Below are positions 23,066 through 31,601 of a DNA stretch of 36,209 nucleotides, piece by piece (position 1 is the first letter of the stretch; every line of letters begins with the position of its first letter). The notes beneath the pieces are model-generated. The model was not told the origin of the DNA, made no database searches, and saw only the letters and a program-made list of their open reading frames with translations. Both the position numbers and the translations under genes were made by a program. Origin of the DNA: Rickettsiales bacterium (GTDB taxonomy: Bacteria > Pseudomonadota > Alphaproteobacteria > Rickettsiales > Deianiraeaceae); the NCBI GenBank assembly GCA_017444125.1, contig JAFSXL010000083.1, forward strand, positions 1 through 36,209. The letters are read 5' to 3'.

Positions 23066-23797
23066 ATGATTAATAATGATGATCCGCGTTGCTACACGTA
23101 TAAAAAGCAAAGAACTGCCAAAAAATCAAATGGTTTATATATCGTCTACGATCTTTCAGATGCAGATCTTGTGTCAGATCTTTATAAAAATTATATAAAC
23201 ATATCTAATAAACGATTACAGGAAAAACGCCGTACATACCTGATCGCACAAGAAAAGGTCTATAAAAACAACAATATGGTATTTCCGGAATGGGCCCAAA
23301 AAGAGTTAGAACATCTACGTACAATCAAAAACAACAACAGTAGTCGTTATCGAAACAATAACTGGGCTCTTACTCAACTCAACAATATAGAAAACAGAAA
23401 TGCATACATAAATATACAGCAAGATATGCACGATTGTATTGCGTGTGATGAGTGTGGCTGTCGTCTACAACGATACGAGGAAGAGATAAAACTATGTCAA
23501 CAGCTCCATAATGAAAATCAAGAAGCTAAAAAAAAACAATCAAGAGAAACAAAAAAAATAGTATCAAAGGAAGAATATGACAATATGTTATTAAATAAAA
23601 AACGGAAGGATAAAGAAAGATATAACGAGATGGCAAGAGAGGCATGCTTACCACACTCAAAGCTAAAAACAAAAAAACCAAAAATAAAAAAAATTTTTCG
23701 GACCTACAAAATAAATAAACAGACACCTATAAATGTTTCAAATACAATAGACTTAAGCGAAGACAAGATGGAACAAAACCAACAAATTAACAAATAA
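23066..23797 (+). CDS. Lysine-rich hypothetical protein with a Cys cluster
   Basis: I do not recognise this 243-residue, strongly basic protein. A central CIACDECGCR cluster (about residues 124-133, four cysteines, HDC just before) could bind a metal. The flanks are Lys/Glu-rich and predicted helical, from KKKQSRETKKIVSKEEYDNM to the KPKIKKIFRTYKINK stretch near the end. There is no signal peptide or membrane span. A good promoter lies upstream, and the start follows an AT-rich leader without Shine-Dalgarno. It converges on the symporter gene 31 bases away. Basic charge and a possible zinc site would suit nucleic-acid or host-protein binding, but this is speculation. Confidence 0.6.
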   Translation: MINNDDPRCYTYKKQRTAKKSNGLYIVYDLSDADLVSDLYKNYINISNKRLQEKRRTYLIAQEKVYKNNNMVFPEWAQKELEHLRTIKNNNSSRYRNNNWALTQLNNIENRNAYINIQQDMHDCIACDECGCRLQRYEEEIKLCQQLHNENQEAKKKQSRETKKIVSKEEYDNMLLNKKRKDKERYNEMAREACLPHSKLKTKKPKIKKIFRTYKINKQTPINVSNTIDLSEDKMEQNQQINK

Positions 23798-23828
23798 ATT
23801 GTTGTCTATATCATTTTTCCTCCTCTTC

Positions 23829-25181
23829 TTACTTAATCTTTAACCCAAAAATCTTAAACCTTGCGGCATACATCTTTACATCCATTGTCTTGCAGAAACG
23901 GTCAACTATAACTGCGGCGAAAATGTCTCCCGTAAAGTTCACAAATGTCCTTGCCATGTCAAGAATTCTGTCAACTGCAAAGGCAATGCCGAGTGCCTCA
24001 ATTGGAATTCCCACGGCGATGAAGACATTACCAAGCATAATCAGTGAGCCACTTGGGACAGGCGCAACACCTAAATCACACAGTGCGCACATGATGAAAA
24101 GTGTGGTATATTGCGAGCTTGTCAACTCAATATTCAACAACTGCGCCATGAAGATTGTCATCATTGCAAAATACATAGCACCACCACTTGAATTGATTGC
24201 TGCACTGAACGGCGCAACAAAGTTTGTCTTCTCCTCACTGACACCTAACTTGTCCTTTGCAATTTGCATACCTGTTGGGAGTGCTGCCGAAGAACTTGCC
24301 GTCAGGAAGGCCATAAATTGTGCTGGAAATAGCTTTTTCCACATGTGGATTGGGTTTAATTTCAGGACAAAAATGAAAACCAATGAGTAAAGCACATAAA
24401 CCAAGAATGCTGCGGCCATCCAGTCAACGCAAATGAGTTTTCCGAGTGCCTTCAATAGTACGCTGTCCTGTGTTGCAATAAGCCATGTGGATATACCAAA
24501 TATTCCAAGTGGAGCAAACTTCATGACAATGTGCACGGCCTCCATGCAGACATTTGCAACTGCTTTGATGTTTTTCTCCATTGACCCCTTTTTGTCAACT
24601 TTTGCGATGGCAAGTGAGATTAATATAGCAAAGAAAATAATTTGCAGGAAGTTGCACTCCACAAACGAAACCGCGATGTTGCTTGGCACGATGTTGAACA
24701 GGAATGATGTCACCGTCATGTTACCGTGTTGACTTTTTTTGAGTAGGTCATCCGATGCAGAGTGCTGCTCCATCATTGTGGTGGTATCAAAGTTGGCCTC
24801 TGCGCCCGGCTGGAAGAATATTGCAAATGCTGCTCCGACAGCAATGCAAGCTACAGTCATGAACGCAAAACTGATAAATGTCAGTACGGTCGTTTTTCCA
24901 GTGGATGACTGCTTGCATAGTGAAATCACCGATGACATGACGCATGTGAAAATCAGTGGCAATGCAATCATTTTGATAAGTTTAATAAACATTGTTCCAA
25001 GTGCTTGAAAGCTATTGGCGTCAACCCTGATGGTTGCAAAAAATTCTGGATAAAACCTCAATAACAGCCCCAAGCCAGCACCGACAACAATACTAATAAC
25101 AATCTGCGTACTAAGATTTAACGATAAAAATTTACCTATGAAGATACCAGTTTTCTTCTTACTTCTTTTCAAGAACATCAT
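23829..25181 (-). CDS. Dicarboxylate/amino acid:cation symporter (DAACS family)
   Basis: This is a membrane carrier of the GltP/DctA family, importing acidic amino acids or dicarboxylates with sodium or protons. The 450 residues contain about eight spans and both re-entrant hairpins: HP1 with ASSSAALPTGMQ and HP2 with APVPSGSLIMLG. The substrate-binding helix motif AVDRILDMARTFVNFTGD is intact. The usual unwound TM7 motif NMDGT is replaced by NSSGG (in INSSGGAMYF), so ion coupling or substrate may differ. AGAGG lies 7 bases before ATG 25181, one of the few good ribosome sites here. It follows nusG by 39 bases, in the place where rplK is usually found. In a host-dependent bacterium it would bring in carbon or amino acids. 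Confidence 0.88.
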   Translation of the reverse strand: MMFLKRSKKKTGIFIGKFLSLNLSTQIVISIVVGAGLGLLLRFYPEFFATIRVDANSFQALGTMFIKLIKMIALPLIFTCVMSSVISLCKQSSTGKTTVLTFISFAFMTVACIAVGAAFAIFFQPGAEANFDTTTMMEQHSASDDLLKKSQHGNMTVTSFLFNIVPSNIAVSFVECNFLQIIFFAILISLAIAKVDKKGSMEKNIKAVANVCMEAVHIVMKFAPLGIFGISTWLIATQDSVLLKALGKLICVDWMAAAFLVYVLYSLVFIFVLKLNPIHMWKKLFPAQFMAFLTASSSAALPTGMQIAKDKLGVSEEKTNFVAPFSAAINSSGGAMYFAMMTIFMAQLLNIELTSSQYTTLFIMCALCDLGVAPVPSGSLIMLGNVFIAVGIPIEALGIAFAVDRILDMARTFVNFTGDIFAAVIVDRFCKTMDVKMYAARFKIFGLKIK

Positions 25182-25220
25182 GATTGGACCTCTAAACTGT
25201 TAAAATTTAATTGTCAAAGA

Positions 25221-25862
25221 TTACTGTTCTTCAATAACAGAAACCTGATCAAAATTGACATCAATCTTTGTATCACAGCCGAAAATAGTGACATTCACAA
25301 CCAGTTTGCTCTCGTCTTTGTCAATAGAGACAATGTTTCCCTCCATACTTGCGAACGAACCAGCATTGATTTTCACTCTCTGGCCAATAGCAAATACAAA
25401 ATCCTTGGCTTTCTCTGACAGACCATTGACACTGTCCATCATTTTCTGATATTCTGCTTCCGTAATTGCATTTGGCAACATTGACCCAAAGCCATTCATC
25501 TGGAAAAATCTCCGCAAGAACAGAATAATATCATCCGTCATTCTCACCTTTAAGAAGAGATATCCAGGATATGCCGTCACGATTTTTTCTGTCTGCTTGC
25601 CGTCAACGTATTTTATGATTGTCCTCTTTGGAACATTGTAATCTGTGAAGTAATATCTTGGATCAAGTCCATCCTTTTTGAGGATCAAGAATGAGTTCTT
25701 CAGAGCTGCAAGCATCTGCTCCTCGCGTCCTGATTGCACGCGGAAGATATACCACTTATCCTTTACTTCTGTGTTGACTTTACTTTGTGCATCTTTTTCA
25801 GCTATCTGCATCTCATTTTCCGCTATCTTAATTTTGCTTTTGGTATCTTTTTTCGCTGTCAT
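25221..25862 (-). CDS. nusG: Transcription termination/antitermination factor NusG
   Basis: NusG binds RNA polymerase and links it to Rho and the ribosome. The NGN domain starts at KWYIFRVQSGREEQMLAAL (about residue 36) and includes AYPGYLFLKVRM and VNGFG-like QMNGFGSML. The C-terminal KOW domain begins FAIGQRVKINAGSFASMEG. The protein is 213 residues with a 35-residue charged N-terminal extension (KKDTKSKIKIAENEMQIAEK). It is the third gene of an rpmH-secE-nusG run, with 14 bases between the secE stop and its ATG. The ribosomal protein genes rplK and rplA that normally follow are absent. Confidence 0.95.
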   Translation of the reverse strand: MTAKKDTKSKIKIAENEMQIAEKDAQSKVNTEVKDKWYIFRVQSGREEQMLAALKNSFLILKKDGLDPRYYFTDYNVPKRTIIKYVDGKQTEKIVTAYPGYLFLKVRMTDDIILFLRRFFQMNGFGSMLPNAITEAEYQKMMDSVNGLSEKAKDFVFAIGQRVKINAGSFASMEGNIVSIDKDESKLVVNVTIFGCDTKIDVNFDQVSVIEEQ

Positions 25863-25876
25863 AAAAAACTAACCAA

Positions 25877-26062
25877 TTACATAAATATAATCTTCATTAT
25901 TATTGACGAGGCAATCATGTCTACTATTGAGAAGAAGGATGCCGCAATAACAGTGATAACCAACACGGTAATCATCAGCTGCGTGAGCTCCTTTCCTTTC
26001 AGCCAAGAAATCTTTGAGAATTCCAATTTGACCTTTGATAAGTAGTCCAAGAATGCCTTCAT
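25877..26062 (-). CDS. secE: Preprotein translocase subunit SecE
   Basis: SecE is the small clamp of the SecYEG channel. The 61-residue protein has the conserved amphipathic start FLDYLSKVKLEFSKISWLKG ending in the Trp region, followed by one membrane span (about 30-58, rich in Ile/Val). This is the short, one-span form. Its position just upstream of nusG is the usual one. The ATG at 26062 comes 3 bases after the rpmH stop, so it is probably translated by coupling. Confidence 0.93.
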   Translation of the reverse strand: MKAFLDYLSKVKLEFSKISWLKGKELTQLMITVLVITVIAASFFSIVDMIASSIIMKIIFM

Positions 26063-26065
26063 ACA

Positions 26066-26212
26066 CTATTTGCTATCACTCACTGTCAAACTTTTGCGAC
26101 CTTTAAATCTGCGGCTGCGGAGCACTTTTCTGCCGCCGTCTGTCTTCATTCTCTCACGAAAACCATGCGTGCGTGCCCTTTTCAGCTTACTTGGTTGATA
26201 TGTCATCTTCAT
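26066..26212 (-). CDS. rpmH: 50S ribosomal protein L34
   Basis: This 48-residue basic protein is L34: [20 protein letters not shown], then [17 protein letters not shown]. It is too short for usual ORF length cut-offs. L34 normally sits with rnpA and the replication origin region, so its place directly before secE (where rpmG, L33, is more common) is unusual. CAGGG lies 3 bases before the first ATG (26212) and 9 before a second in-frame ATG (26206); either could be used, but the first matches the family N-terminus better. Confidence 0.95.
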   Translation of the reverse strand: MKMTYQPSKLKRARTHGFRERMKTDGGRKVLRSRRFKGRKSLTVSDSK

Positions 26213-26287
26213 GACCCTGTGGGTGAAGGAGAAATTTTAATTGTCAAGGTGGGGTGTGGAGGTGAAAAACTTAAGCCAAAGTAGCTC

Positions 26288-26316
26288 TTGACAAAGTAGA
26301 GAGATCAAGCTAGAAT
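26288..26316 (+). promoter_or_regulatory. Strong predicted promoter of the YopJ-like gene
   Basis: TTGACA (26288-26293), exactly 17 bases, then TAGAAT (26311-26316). The start site would be near 26323, with GAGG at 26326-26329 and ATG at 26333. This is the best promoter in the region and points to ATG 26333, not 26488, as the true start of the gene. Confidence 0.65.
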
Positions 26317-26332
26317 AGCTGCTGTGAGGTTT

Positions 26333-27054
26333 ATGAAAGATGAAGAGAGAGAGATTCCCATAACGATGGTGATGCAAAGTCAATCAACGAGATCCAATAC
26401 GTCGACGAGAATATCATAACCCTACCTACAGAAAACGCTATACAGTTAGCAAAACTCATTAAAGAGAGATGCGAGCACGCCAAGAATATGACTGTGGAGG
26501 TTTGCAACAATTTAAGAAACAAGGAAGACGATGAGCGGTTTTCGAACCGCATGATTGATTGCATACTAAATTATATACAGAATTCTAACAATGGGGAGAT
26601 GTGTCAAATGTTATTCTTAGGTAAATCCTCCCTAAGCCATGCTTTTGGTTTTATATGTGGAAGGAGCCTCGGTGGGATACCGTATATTCTCCATTACGAC
26701 TATACTGAACCGGGCTTAGAGACAGAAACTGTAAAGATGGCTGTGAAGAAAATGCCAGCTAAACTCAAGGGTTTGCAGGTCATAAAAGTGCCGCAATTGC
26801 AGGCGGCGCCCGATACATGTAATTTTTTTCAACTCATGTTGATGAGGTACATGAAGCCAAAATATATAGAGCAATACCTAAGTAAAGCTGGGGAGCCACA
26901 AAACAATAATAACGGGACCGAATACAGCGTCATTAAGGTAGAACCGGGGGAATTACCAGAGAAGCTACTGTCCTACTACCAAACAAGGAAAATGAAAAAA
27001 GCAATAAATACGACAGGTGAGAATGTCGTAAAGATATTTGGGGCGACCTCATGA
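26333..27054 (+). CDS. YopJ-like (C55-type) effector, frame broken at a GA repeat
   Basis: The intact frame (26488-27054, 188 residues) ends a coding stretch already open from 26344, which reads DSHNDGDAKSINEIQYVDEN and on without a start codon. ATG 26333, just after a strong promoter, reads MKDEER into (GA)5 and is then 2 bases out of frame; one GA unit fewer would join both into about 239 residues. The core resembles YopJ/AvrA acetyltransferases: His in LSHAFGF, Glu in YDYTEPG, and Cys in QAAPDTCNFFQLML, in the same order and spacing as their His-Glu-Cys triad (compare FEPA and SECGIFSL). Such proteins acetylate host kinases. The similarity is weak and judged by eye. The last bases overlap the next gene as ATGA. 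Confidence 0.5.
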
Positions 27055-27371
27055 AGGAAGGTCATATAAATTTAGAAGGAATAGCCGGAAAGACAAAAGA
27101 AAAGAATGTGAAACCACAAAATAAGATAAAGCTACTAAATGAGAAAGTGAAAGAAGGTGAAGTAAGCGATATGTATAGTGTTATTTCTGAAACTAAGAGC
27201 GAGATTGCTGCTGAATGTGGTTTCAAAAGATTTTTTAAAAAACTGTGGAGGAAACACATCAAAAAATGTTGGAAGAAAATAAAAGGATTCCTCTACGGAA
27301 CAAGATTCGCCAACAACAATGAGGCAAACAAAGACCTTAATAGTGAGAAATCTAATAAATTAATAAAATGA
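27051..27371 (+). CDS. Small basic protein translated with the YopJ-like gene
   Basis: I do not recognise this 106-residue protein. Its ATG overlaps the TGA of the YopJ-like gene (27051-27054), which suggests coupled translation and a shared role. It is very basic. The stretch FKRFFKKLWRKHIKKCWKKI (about 60-80) could be an amphipathic, membrane- or nucleic-acid-binding helix. The remainder is Lys/Glu/Asn-rich and probably flexible. A chaperone for the upstream effector is conceivable but such chaperones are usually acidic; a second effector is equally possible. A GC-rich palindrome starts 8 bases after the stop. Confidence 0.55.
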   Translation: MKEGHINLEGIAGKTKEKNVKPQNKIKLLNEKVKEGEVSDMYSVISETKSEIAAECGFKRFFKKLWRKHIKKCWKKIKGFLYGTRFANNNEANKDLNSEKSNKLIK

Positions 27372-27378
27372 ATTGAAT

Positions 27379-27485
27379 GTTGCGCTGCCCGAGGCCGCGC
27401 CCTCGCGGTTTGGCTGCGCCTCGCTTTTCTGTCTCCGCTCCGCTCCGACCCGCTCGGCGGCCAAACTCGCTCCGCCCAGCGCAAC
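27379..27485. repeat. GC-rich palindromic repeat, enlarged copy upstream of secA
   Basis: A 107-bp copy with ends GTTGCGC and GCGCAAC and the GTTTGGC/GCCAAAC inner stem. Its loop is expanded by a TTTTCTGTCTCCGCTCCGCT segment not present in the other copies. It lies between the effector operon and secA, ending 44 bases before the secA ATG, and its reading frame is open into secA. Confidence 0.85.
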
Positions 27486-27529
27486 TCTTGACAATAAAAA
27501 CCTCTTTTAAAAACAGGAGTATTATTAAA

Positions 27530-30235
27530 ATGTCAGTTTTCAAGAAAATACTCACGGGCATATTGGGAGATGAAAATGCAAAGAAGATTAGAAAATACGA
27601 AGTCAAAGTTGCGGAGATAAACGCATTGGAGAGCAAAATGTCAAAGCTCACTGATGAGGAAATTCGTGCCAAAACGCAATATTTCAAGGATTATTTAAAG
27701 AAAGAGGTCAAAGGACTGGAAGAGCAGCAAATACACAGTAGCTCTGAGGTTGACGAACATTTTGAGAAGAAACTCAAAGATGCTCTGGATGATATTCTGG
27801 TGGAGGCATTTGCATTGGTGCGCGAGGCATCCAAGAGGACATTGGGTATGCGTCATTTTGACGTGCAGCTCATTGGTGGAATGGCTCTGCATGATGGGAA
27901 CATCGCTGAAATGAAAACTGGTGAAGGTAAAACTTTGGTTGCAACGTTGGCTGTATATCTAAATGCGCTTGCTGGACGTGGAGTGCATGTCATAACCGTG
28001 AATGACTACCTTGTAAAGCGCGACTGTGAATGGATGGGGCGTCTGTATGGATTTTTAGGTCTGTCCGTTGGATTTGTCACCGGTGGCATGGAACCAGAAG
28101 ACAGAGCAGTTGAATATGCCAAGGATATAACCTATGTCAGCAACACAGAAATAGGATTTGATTATCTCCGTGACAACATGAAGGACAGCTTGTCAGAAAT
28201 GGCAGTCGTGAGCCGTGGCTTCAACTTTGCCGTGATTGATGAGGTTGATAGCATCTTGATTGATGAAAGCAGAACCCCACTGATCATCTCCGGTCCAGCA
28301 CAACATGATCCGCAGATGTATGTGGTAATAAACGAGATTATCAAACAACTTGTCCCAGAGGACTATGAAATAGATGAAAAGCGCAAAAGCGTTCAGTTGA
28401 CAGAAACAGGAAATACGCACATAGAACAACTTTTGAAGCAAGAGCAAATTTTGAGCGCAAATGATGATTTATATGGCGCAAACTCGTTTGCATTGTTGAA
28501 TTTCATATTGCAAGCTCTGCGCGCGCACACACTATTCAAAAATGGAACAGATTACATTGTCAAGGATGGACAGGCAATGATAATAGACGAATTCACTGGA
28601 CGTATAATGGATGGACGGCGTTATAGTGATGGTTTGCACCAAGCAATAGAGGCCAAAGAAGGACTTGAAGTCGCGCCAGAAAATCAGACATTGGCATCAA
28701 TTACATATCAAAACTTCTTCCGTATGTATAAAAAACTCAGCGGAATGACAGGAACCGCCAGCACAGAGGCCGCAGAGTTTTATGACATATACAAACTGCC
28801 AATAGTGTCAATTCCAACAAACAAGCCAGTCATTCGCCAATCACTGGATGACATGGTGTTCCGCAATGAGGAGGATAAGTTTGAGGCCATAATCAAAACT
28901 GTGGAAGAAGCTCATGCCAAAGGCCAGCCAATATTGATTGGAACAGTCAGTATTGACAAATCTGAAAGATTGTCAGAACTTCTCAACAAAGCAGGCATAA
29001 AGCACAATCTGTTGAATGCTAAATATCACGAACAAGAAGCAAAAATCATCGCCGAAGCAGGACGTTTGGGAGCTGTTACAATCGCAACCAACATGGCAGG
29101 TCGTGGAACAGACATCATGCTTGGAGGAAACGTCCAGAAGGAAATAGATGCTGCTATTGAAGAAGCACAGAAAAAAGTTGATGATAACCACGAGTTGAAT
29201 GATACGCTCTCTGCAATACGTTCATTGACTGGCAATACAGGTGCAACACCAGCAGAAAATAAGAACAAAGTTGATGCAGTGGCAATAGCAGAGGCAATCC
29301 GTGAGAAGCACAAAGCAGAATATCAGCAAGTTGTAGATGCAGGAGGATTGTTTGTAATTGGTTCAGAGCGCCATGAAAGTCGCAGAATTGACAACCAGTT
29401 GATTGGTCGTGCAGGCCGTCAGGGAGACCCCGGCAAAACACAGTTCTTCTTGTCATTACATGATAACCTGCTTCGTATCTTCGGTGGTGATAAATTGGAG
29501 AGCATCTTGTCCCATGTGGGCTTCAAGCCGGGAGAAGCGCTCAACCACCCAATGCTGAATAGCATCATCAATAAGTCCCAGAAAAAGGTTGAAAGCTTCC
29601 ACTATGAAATACGTAAAAATCTGTTGAAATATGATGACATTGTCAACGAGCAAAGGAAAATCATCTACGAACAAAGAATGGCCATTGTCAAGTCGCAGAA
29701 TGTCGGACATATATTAGACCAAATTGTCAATGACGTGAACGAAGACATCTTGTCAAATGCAACGATCAATGGGGAAATCGTGCCAGTAGAGCTCAAAAAC
29801 AGGATGCAACAGGTATATTTTGTTGAAAAAGGTGAGATGAACTTCACGCAATATAATATTGATGTGATGAATAACTTCTGCAAGTTTAAATATGCAGAGC
29901 GCTTCAACCCAGTAGACATCTTCACCCTGCAAGACATACAAAGATCAGTCATGTTGTCAACTCTTGACGAATGTTGGAGAGAGCACTTATACTACCTTGA
30001 CCATATCAAAGAGGGTATCCACCTGCGTGCATATGCTCACAAAGACCCATTCAGTGAATACAAATTTGAGAGCTTCTCCCTTATGCAACAGACAATGAAC
30101 AAGTTTATCTACAAAGTCGTATCAAGATTATTCACCCTCCGCATCAGAATTGAGAATGATGAAATCACCAAAATCCAAGATGGGAGGAATGGGGCACCAA
30201 TTAATCCAGATTTATACAAAGATGGAGATAAATAA
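27530..30235 (+). CDS. secA: Protein translocase ATPase SecA
   Basis: SecA pushes unfolded proteins through SecYEG. From ATG 27530 (AGGAG at 27515-27519) the protein has 901 residues. Nucleotide-binding domain 1 shows MKTGEGKTL and VIDEVDSILIDESRTPLIIS; the preprotein cross-linking region and second motor domain follow, with TNMAGRGTDIMLGG, GSERHESRRIDNQLIGRAGR and QGDPG; then the helical scaffold. The C-terminal zinc-binding SEC-C motif (Cys-rich) is missing: the protein ends NPDLYKDGDK. That loss is known in some lineages and suggests no SecB interaction through it. The frame stays open upstream to 27377 through the palindrome, which I treat as non-coding. Confidence 0.97.
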   Translation: MSVFKKILTGILGDENAKKIRKYEVKVAEINALESKMSKLTDEEIRAKTQYFKDYLKKEVKGLEEQQIHSSSEVDEHFEKKLKDALDDILVEAFALVREASKRTLGMRHFDVQLIGGMALHDGNIAEMKTGEGKTLVATLAVYLNALAGRGVHVITVNDYLVKRDCEWMGRLYGFLGLSVGFVTGGMEPEDRAVEYAKDITYVSNTEIGFDYLRDNMKDSLSEMAVVSRGFNFAVIDEVDSILIDESRTPLIISGPAQHDPQMYVVINEIIKQLVPEDYEIDEKRKSVQLTETGNTHIEQLLKQEQILSANDDLYGANSFALLNFILQALRAHTLFKNGTDYIVKDGQAMIIDEFTGRIMDGRRYSDGLHQAIEAKEGLEVAPENQTLASITYQNFFRMYKKLSGMTGTASTEAAEFYDIYKLPIVSIPTNKPVIRQSLDDMVFRNEEDKFEAIIKTVEEAHAKGQPILIGTVSIDKSERLSELLNKAGIKHNLLNAKYHEQEAKIIAEAGRLGAVTIATNMAGRGTDIMLGGNVQKEIDAAIEEAQKKVDDNHELNDTLSAIRSLTGNTGATPAENKNKVDAVAIAEAIREKHKAEYQQVVDAGGLFVIGSERHESRRIDNQLIGRAGRQGDPGKTQFFLSLHDNLLRIFGGDKLESILSHVGFKPGEALNHPMLNSIINKSQKKVESFHYEIRKNLLKYDDIVNEQRKIIYEQRMAIVKSQNVGHILDQIVNDVNEDILSNATINGEIVPVELKNRMQQVYFVEKGEMNFTQYNIDVMNNFCKFKYAERFNPVDIFTLQDIQRSVMLSTLDECWREHLYYLDHIKEGIHLRAYAHKDPFSEYKFESFSLMQQTMNKFIYKVVSRLFTLRIRIENDEITKIQDGRNGAPINPDLYKDGDK

Positions 30236-30273
30236 TAACGCAATTTAACCAAAGAAAGAATTGGAGAAAATGA

Positions 30274-31491
30274 TTAAAACAATTTTACATTTATTTTTCT
30301 CTTCTTCCCGACAACCAACTCGCCCGCAACGGTGAAAGTGAAAGTTTTATCAACAACCTCCCCATTGAACTTCACACCTTTTCCTTCAATCAGTCGGCGA
30401 GCCTCGCCATTTGATTTGCACAGTCCATTTTTGACAAGCACCTCAACGATATTATCTCCTTTATTTACCTTAATTTCATCGGTTACATCCCTATTCCTTG
30501 CCTTGTTTGCTTCTTCCTCACCACGGCAGATTTTTGTGGCTTCGTAGGCCAAAATCTCCTTCACGGCATTTAGCCCCTTTCCTGACAACTTGGAATATTC
30601 CTCAATCTGTTCCAATGGAATGTCAGTGAATATTTTCAACAGTTTGATGACATCGGCATCAGCGCAGTCGCGGAAATACTGAAAATAGTCATAACTTGAC
30701 AGCTTGTCCGCGCGCAACCACACGGCACCACCAGCGGTTTTACCCATCTTTGTGCCATCACTTTTTGTCAGCAGGTTTAGCGTAATCCCAAACACATTAA
30801 CCTCGTTCTCAGTCGCCACCTTGCGACTATCCACGGCCTTGCGGCGAATGAGTTCGCACCCTTGAATAATATTTCCCCACTGGTCGCTGCCACCAACCTG
30901 AATATTGCAGCCGTAATTGTTATTCAAGTAGTAGAAGTCATATCCCTGAATGAGCATGTAGTTAAACTCAAAGAATGTGTAGGGGATGTTGTTGTCAAGG
31001 CGGCGGCGCACGATTTCCATGTTAATCATCTTGTTGATTGTGAAGCACGTACCAATCTCGCGCAGAAACCAGATGTAGTTGATATCAAGCAGCCATTGCG
31101 CATTGTCAATAATCATCAGGTTGTCAACAAATTCACCCTCTGGTTGTGTCTCTAAATTGCGGCCAAAAATCTGTGATAAGCACTTTTTTATTCCTGCTTT
31201 GTTCTCTGCAATTTGCTCGTCCGAGAGCATCTTACGCATTTCGTTTTTGTCGCTTGGGTCACCTATCTTTGTTGTTCCACCTCCCAATATTATAATAACA
31301 CGATGTCCCTTCGCCAGCACCTTGCGCATAAACATCAACGGCATTAAGTGTCCCACGTGCAAGCTGTCGGCGGTCAAATCTGTTCCCACATAAAATGTCT
31401 GTTGTTTTTCTTCCAGAAGTTTTTCCAAAGCATCAAAATTTGTGCAATCTTTTATAAAACCGAGTTCGCGCAAGTATGAAAGTAATGTCAT
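30274..31491 (-). CDS. tyrS: Tyrosine-tRNA ligase
   Basis: TyrS charges tRNA-Tyr. The 405-residue class I enzyme shows the HIGH-type motif as HVGH (SLHVGHLMPLM, near residue 45), the tyrosine pocket QGYDFYYLN, GGSDQWGN, and a KMSKS-type loop reading KMGKT. A C-terminal S4-like RNA-binding domain follows (NGLCKSNGEARRLIEGKGVK). The length is normal. It converges on secA with 38 bases between the stops. The ATG is at 31491 with no strong Shine-Dalgarno. It is divergent from rpsF. Confidence 0.95.
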   Translation of the reverse strand: MTLLSYLRELGFIKDCTNFDALEKLLEEKQQTFYVGTDLTADSLHVGHLMPLMFMRKVLAKGHRVIIILGGGTTKIGDPSDKNEMRKMLSDEQIAENKAGIKKCLSQIFGRNLETQPEGEFVDNLMIIDNAQWLLDINYIWFLREIGTCFTINKMINMEIVRRRLDNNIPYTFFEFNYMLIQGYDFYYLNNNYGCNIQVGGSDQWGNIIQGCELIRRKAVDSRKVATENEVNVFGITLNLLTKSDGTKMGKTAGGAVWLRADKLSSYDYFQYFRDCADADVIKLLKIFTDIPLEQIEEYSKLSGKGLNAVKEILAYEATKICRGEEEANKARNRDVTDEIKVNKGDNIVEVLVKNGLCKSNGEARRLIEGKGVKFNGEVVDKTFTFTVAGELVVGKKRKINVKLF

Positions 31492-31601
31492 AATTAAAAC
31501 TGAATTGACAGTTTCGTAAAAGTCAAGATTTGATACATTTGATAATTTGAGTAAAAAATCCTTGCAAATAAAAAAATATCTTCCACTGGAAGATTTAAAT
31601 T

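Noticed and set aside
26066-26212. rpmG (L33), the gene usually found before secE
   Set aside because: The sequence has [15 protein letters not shown] and GGRKVL, which is L34, not L33.
27488-27526. Promoter of secA from TTGACA at 27488
   Set aside because: No -10-like hexamer lies 16-18 bases downstream; TATTAT at 27521 is 27 bases away.
27377-27529. N-terminal extension of SecA by 51 residues (frame open from 27377)
   Set aside because: It translates the GC-rich palindrome into Arg/Pro-rich sequence, and ATG 27530 has AGGAG and matches the SecA N-terminus.
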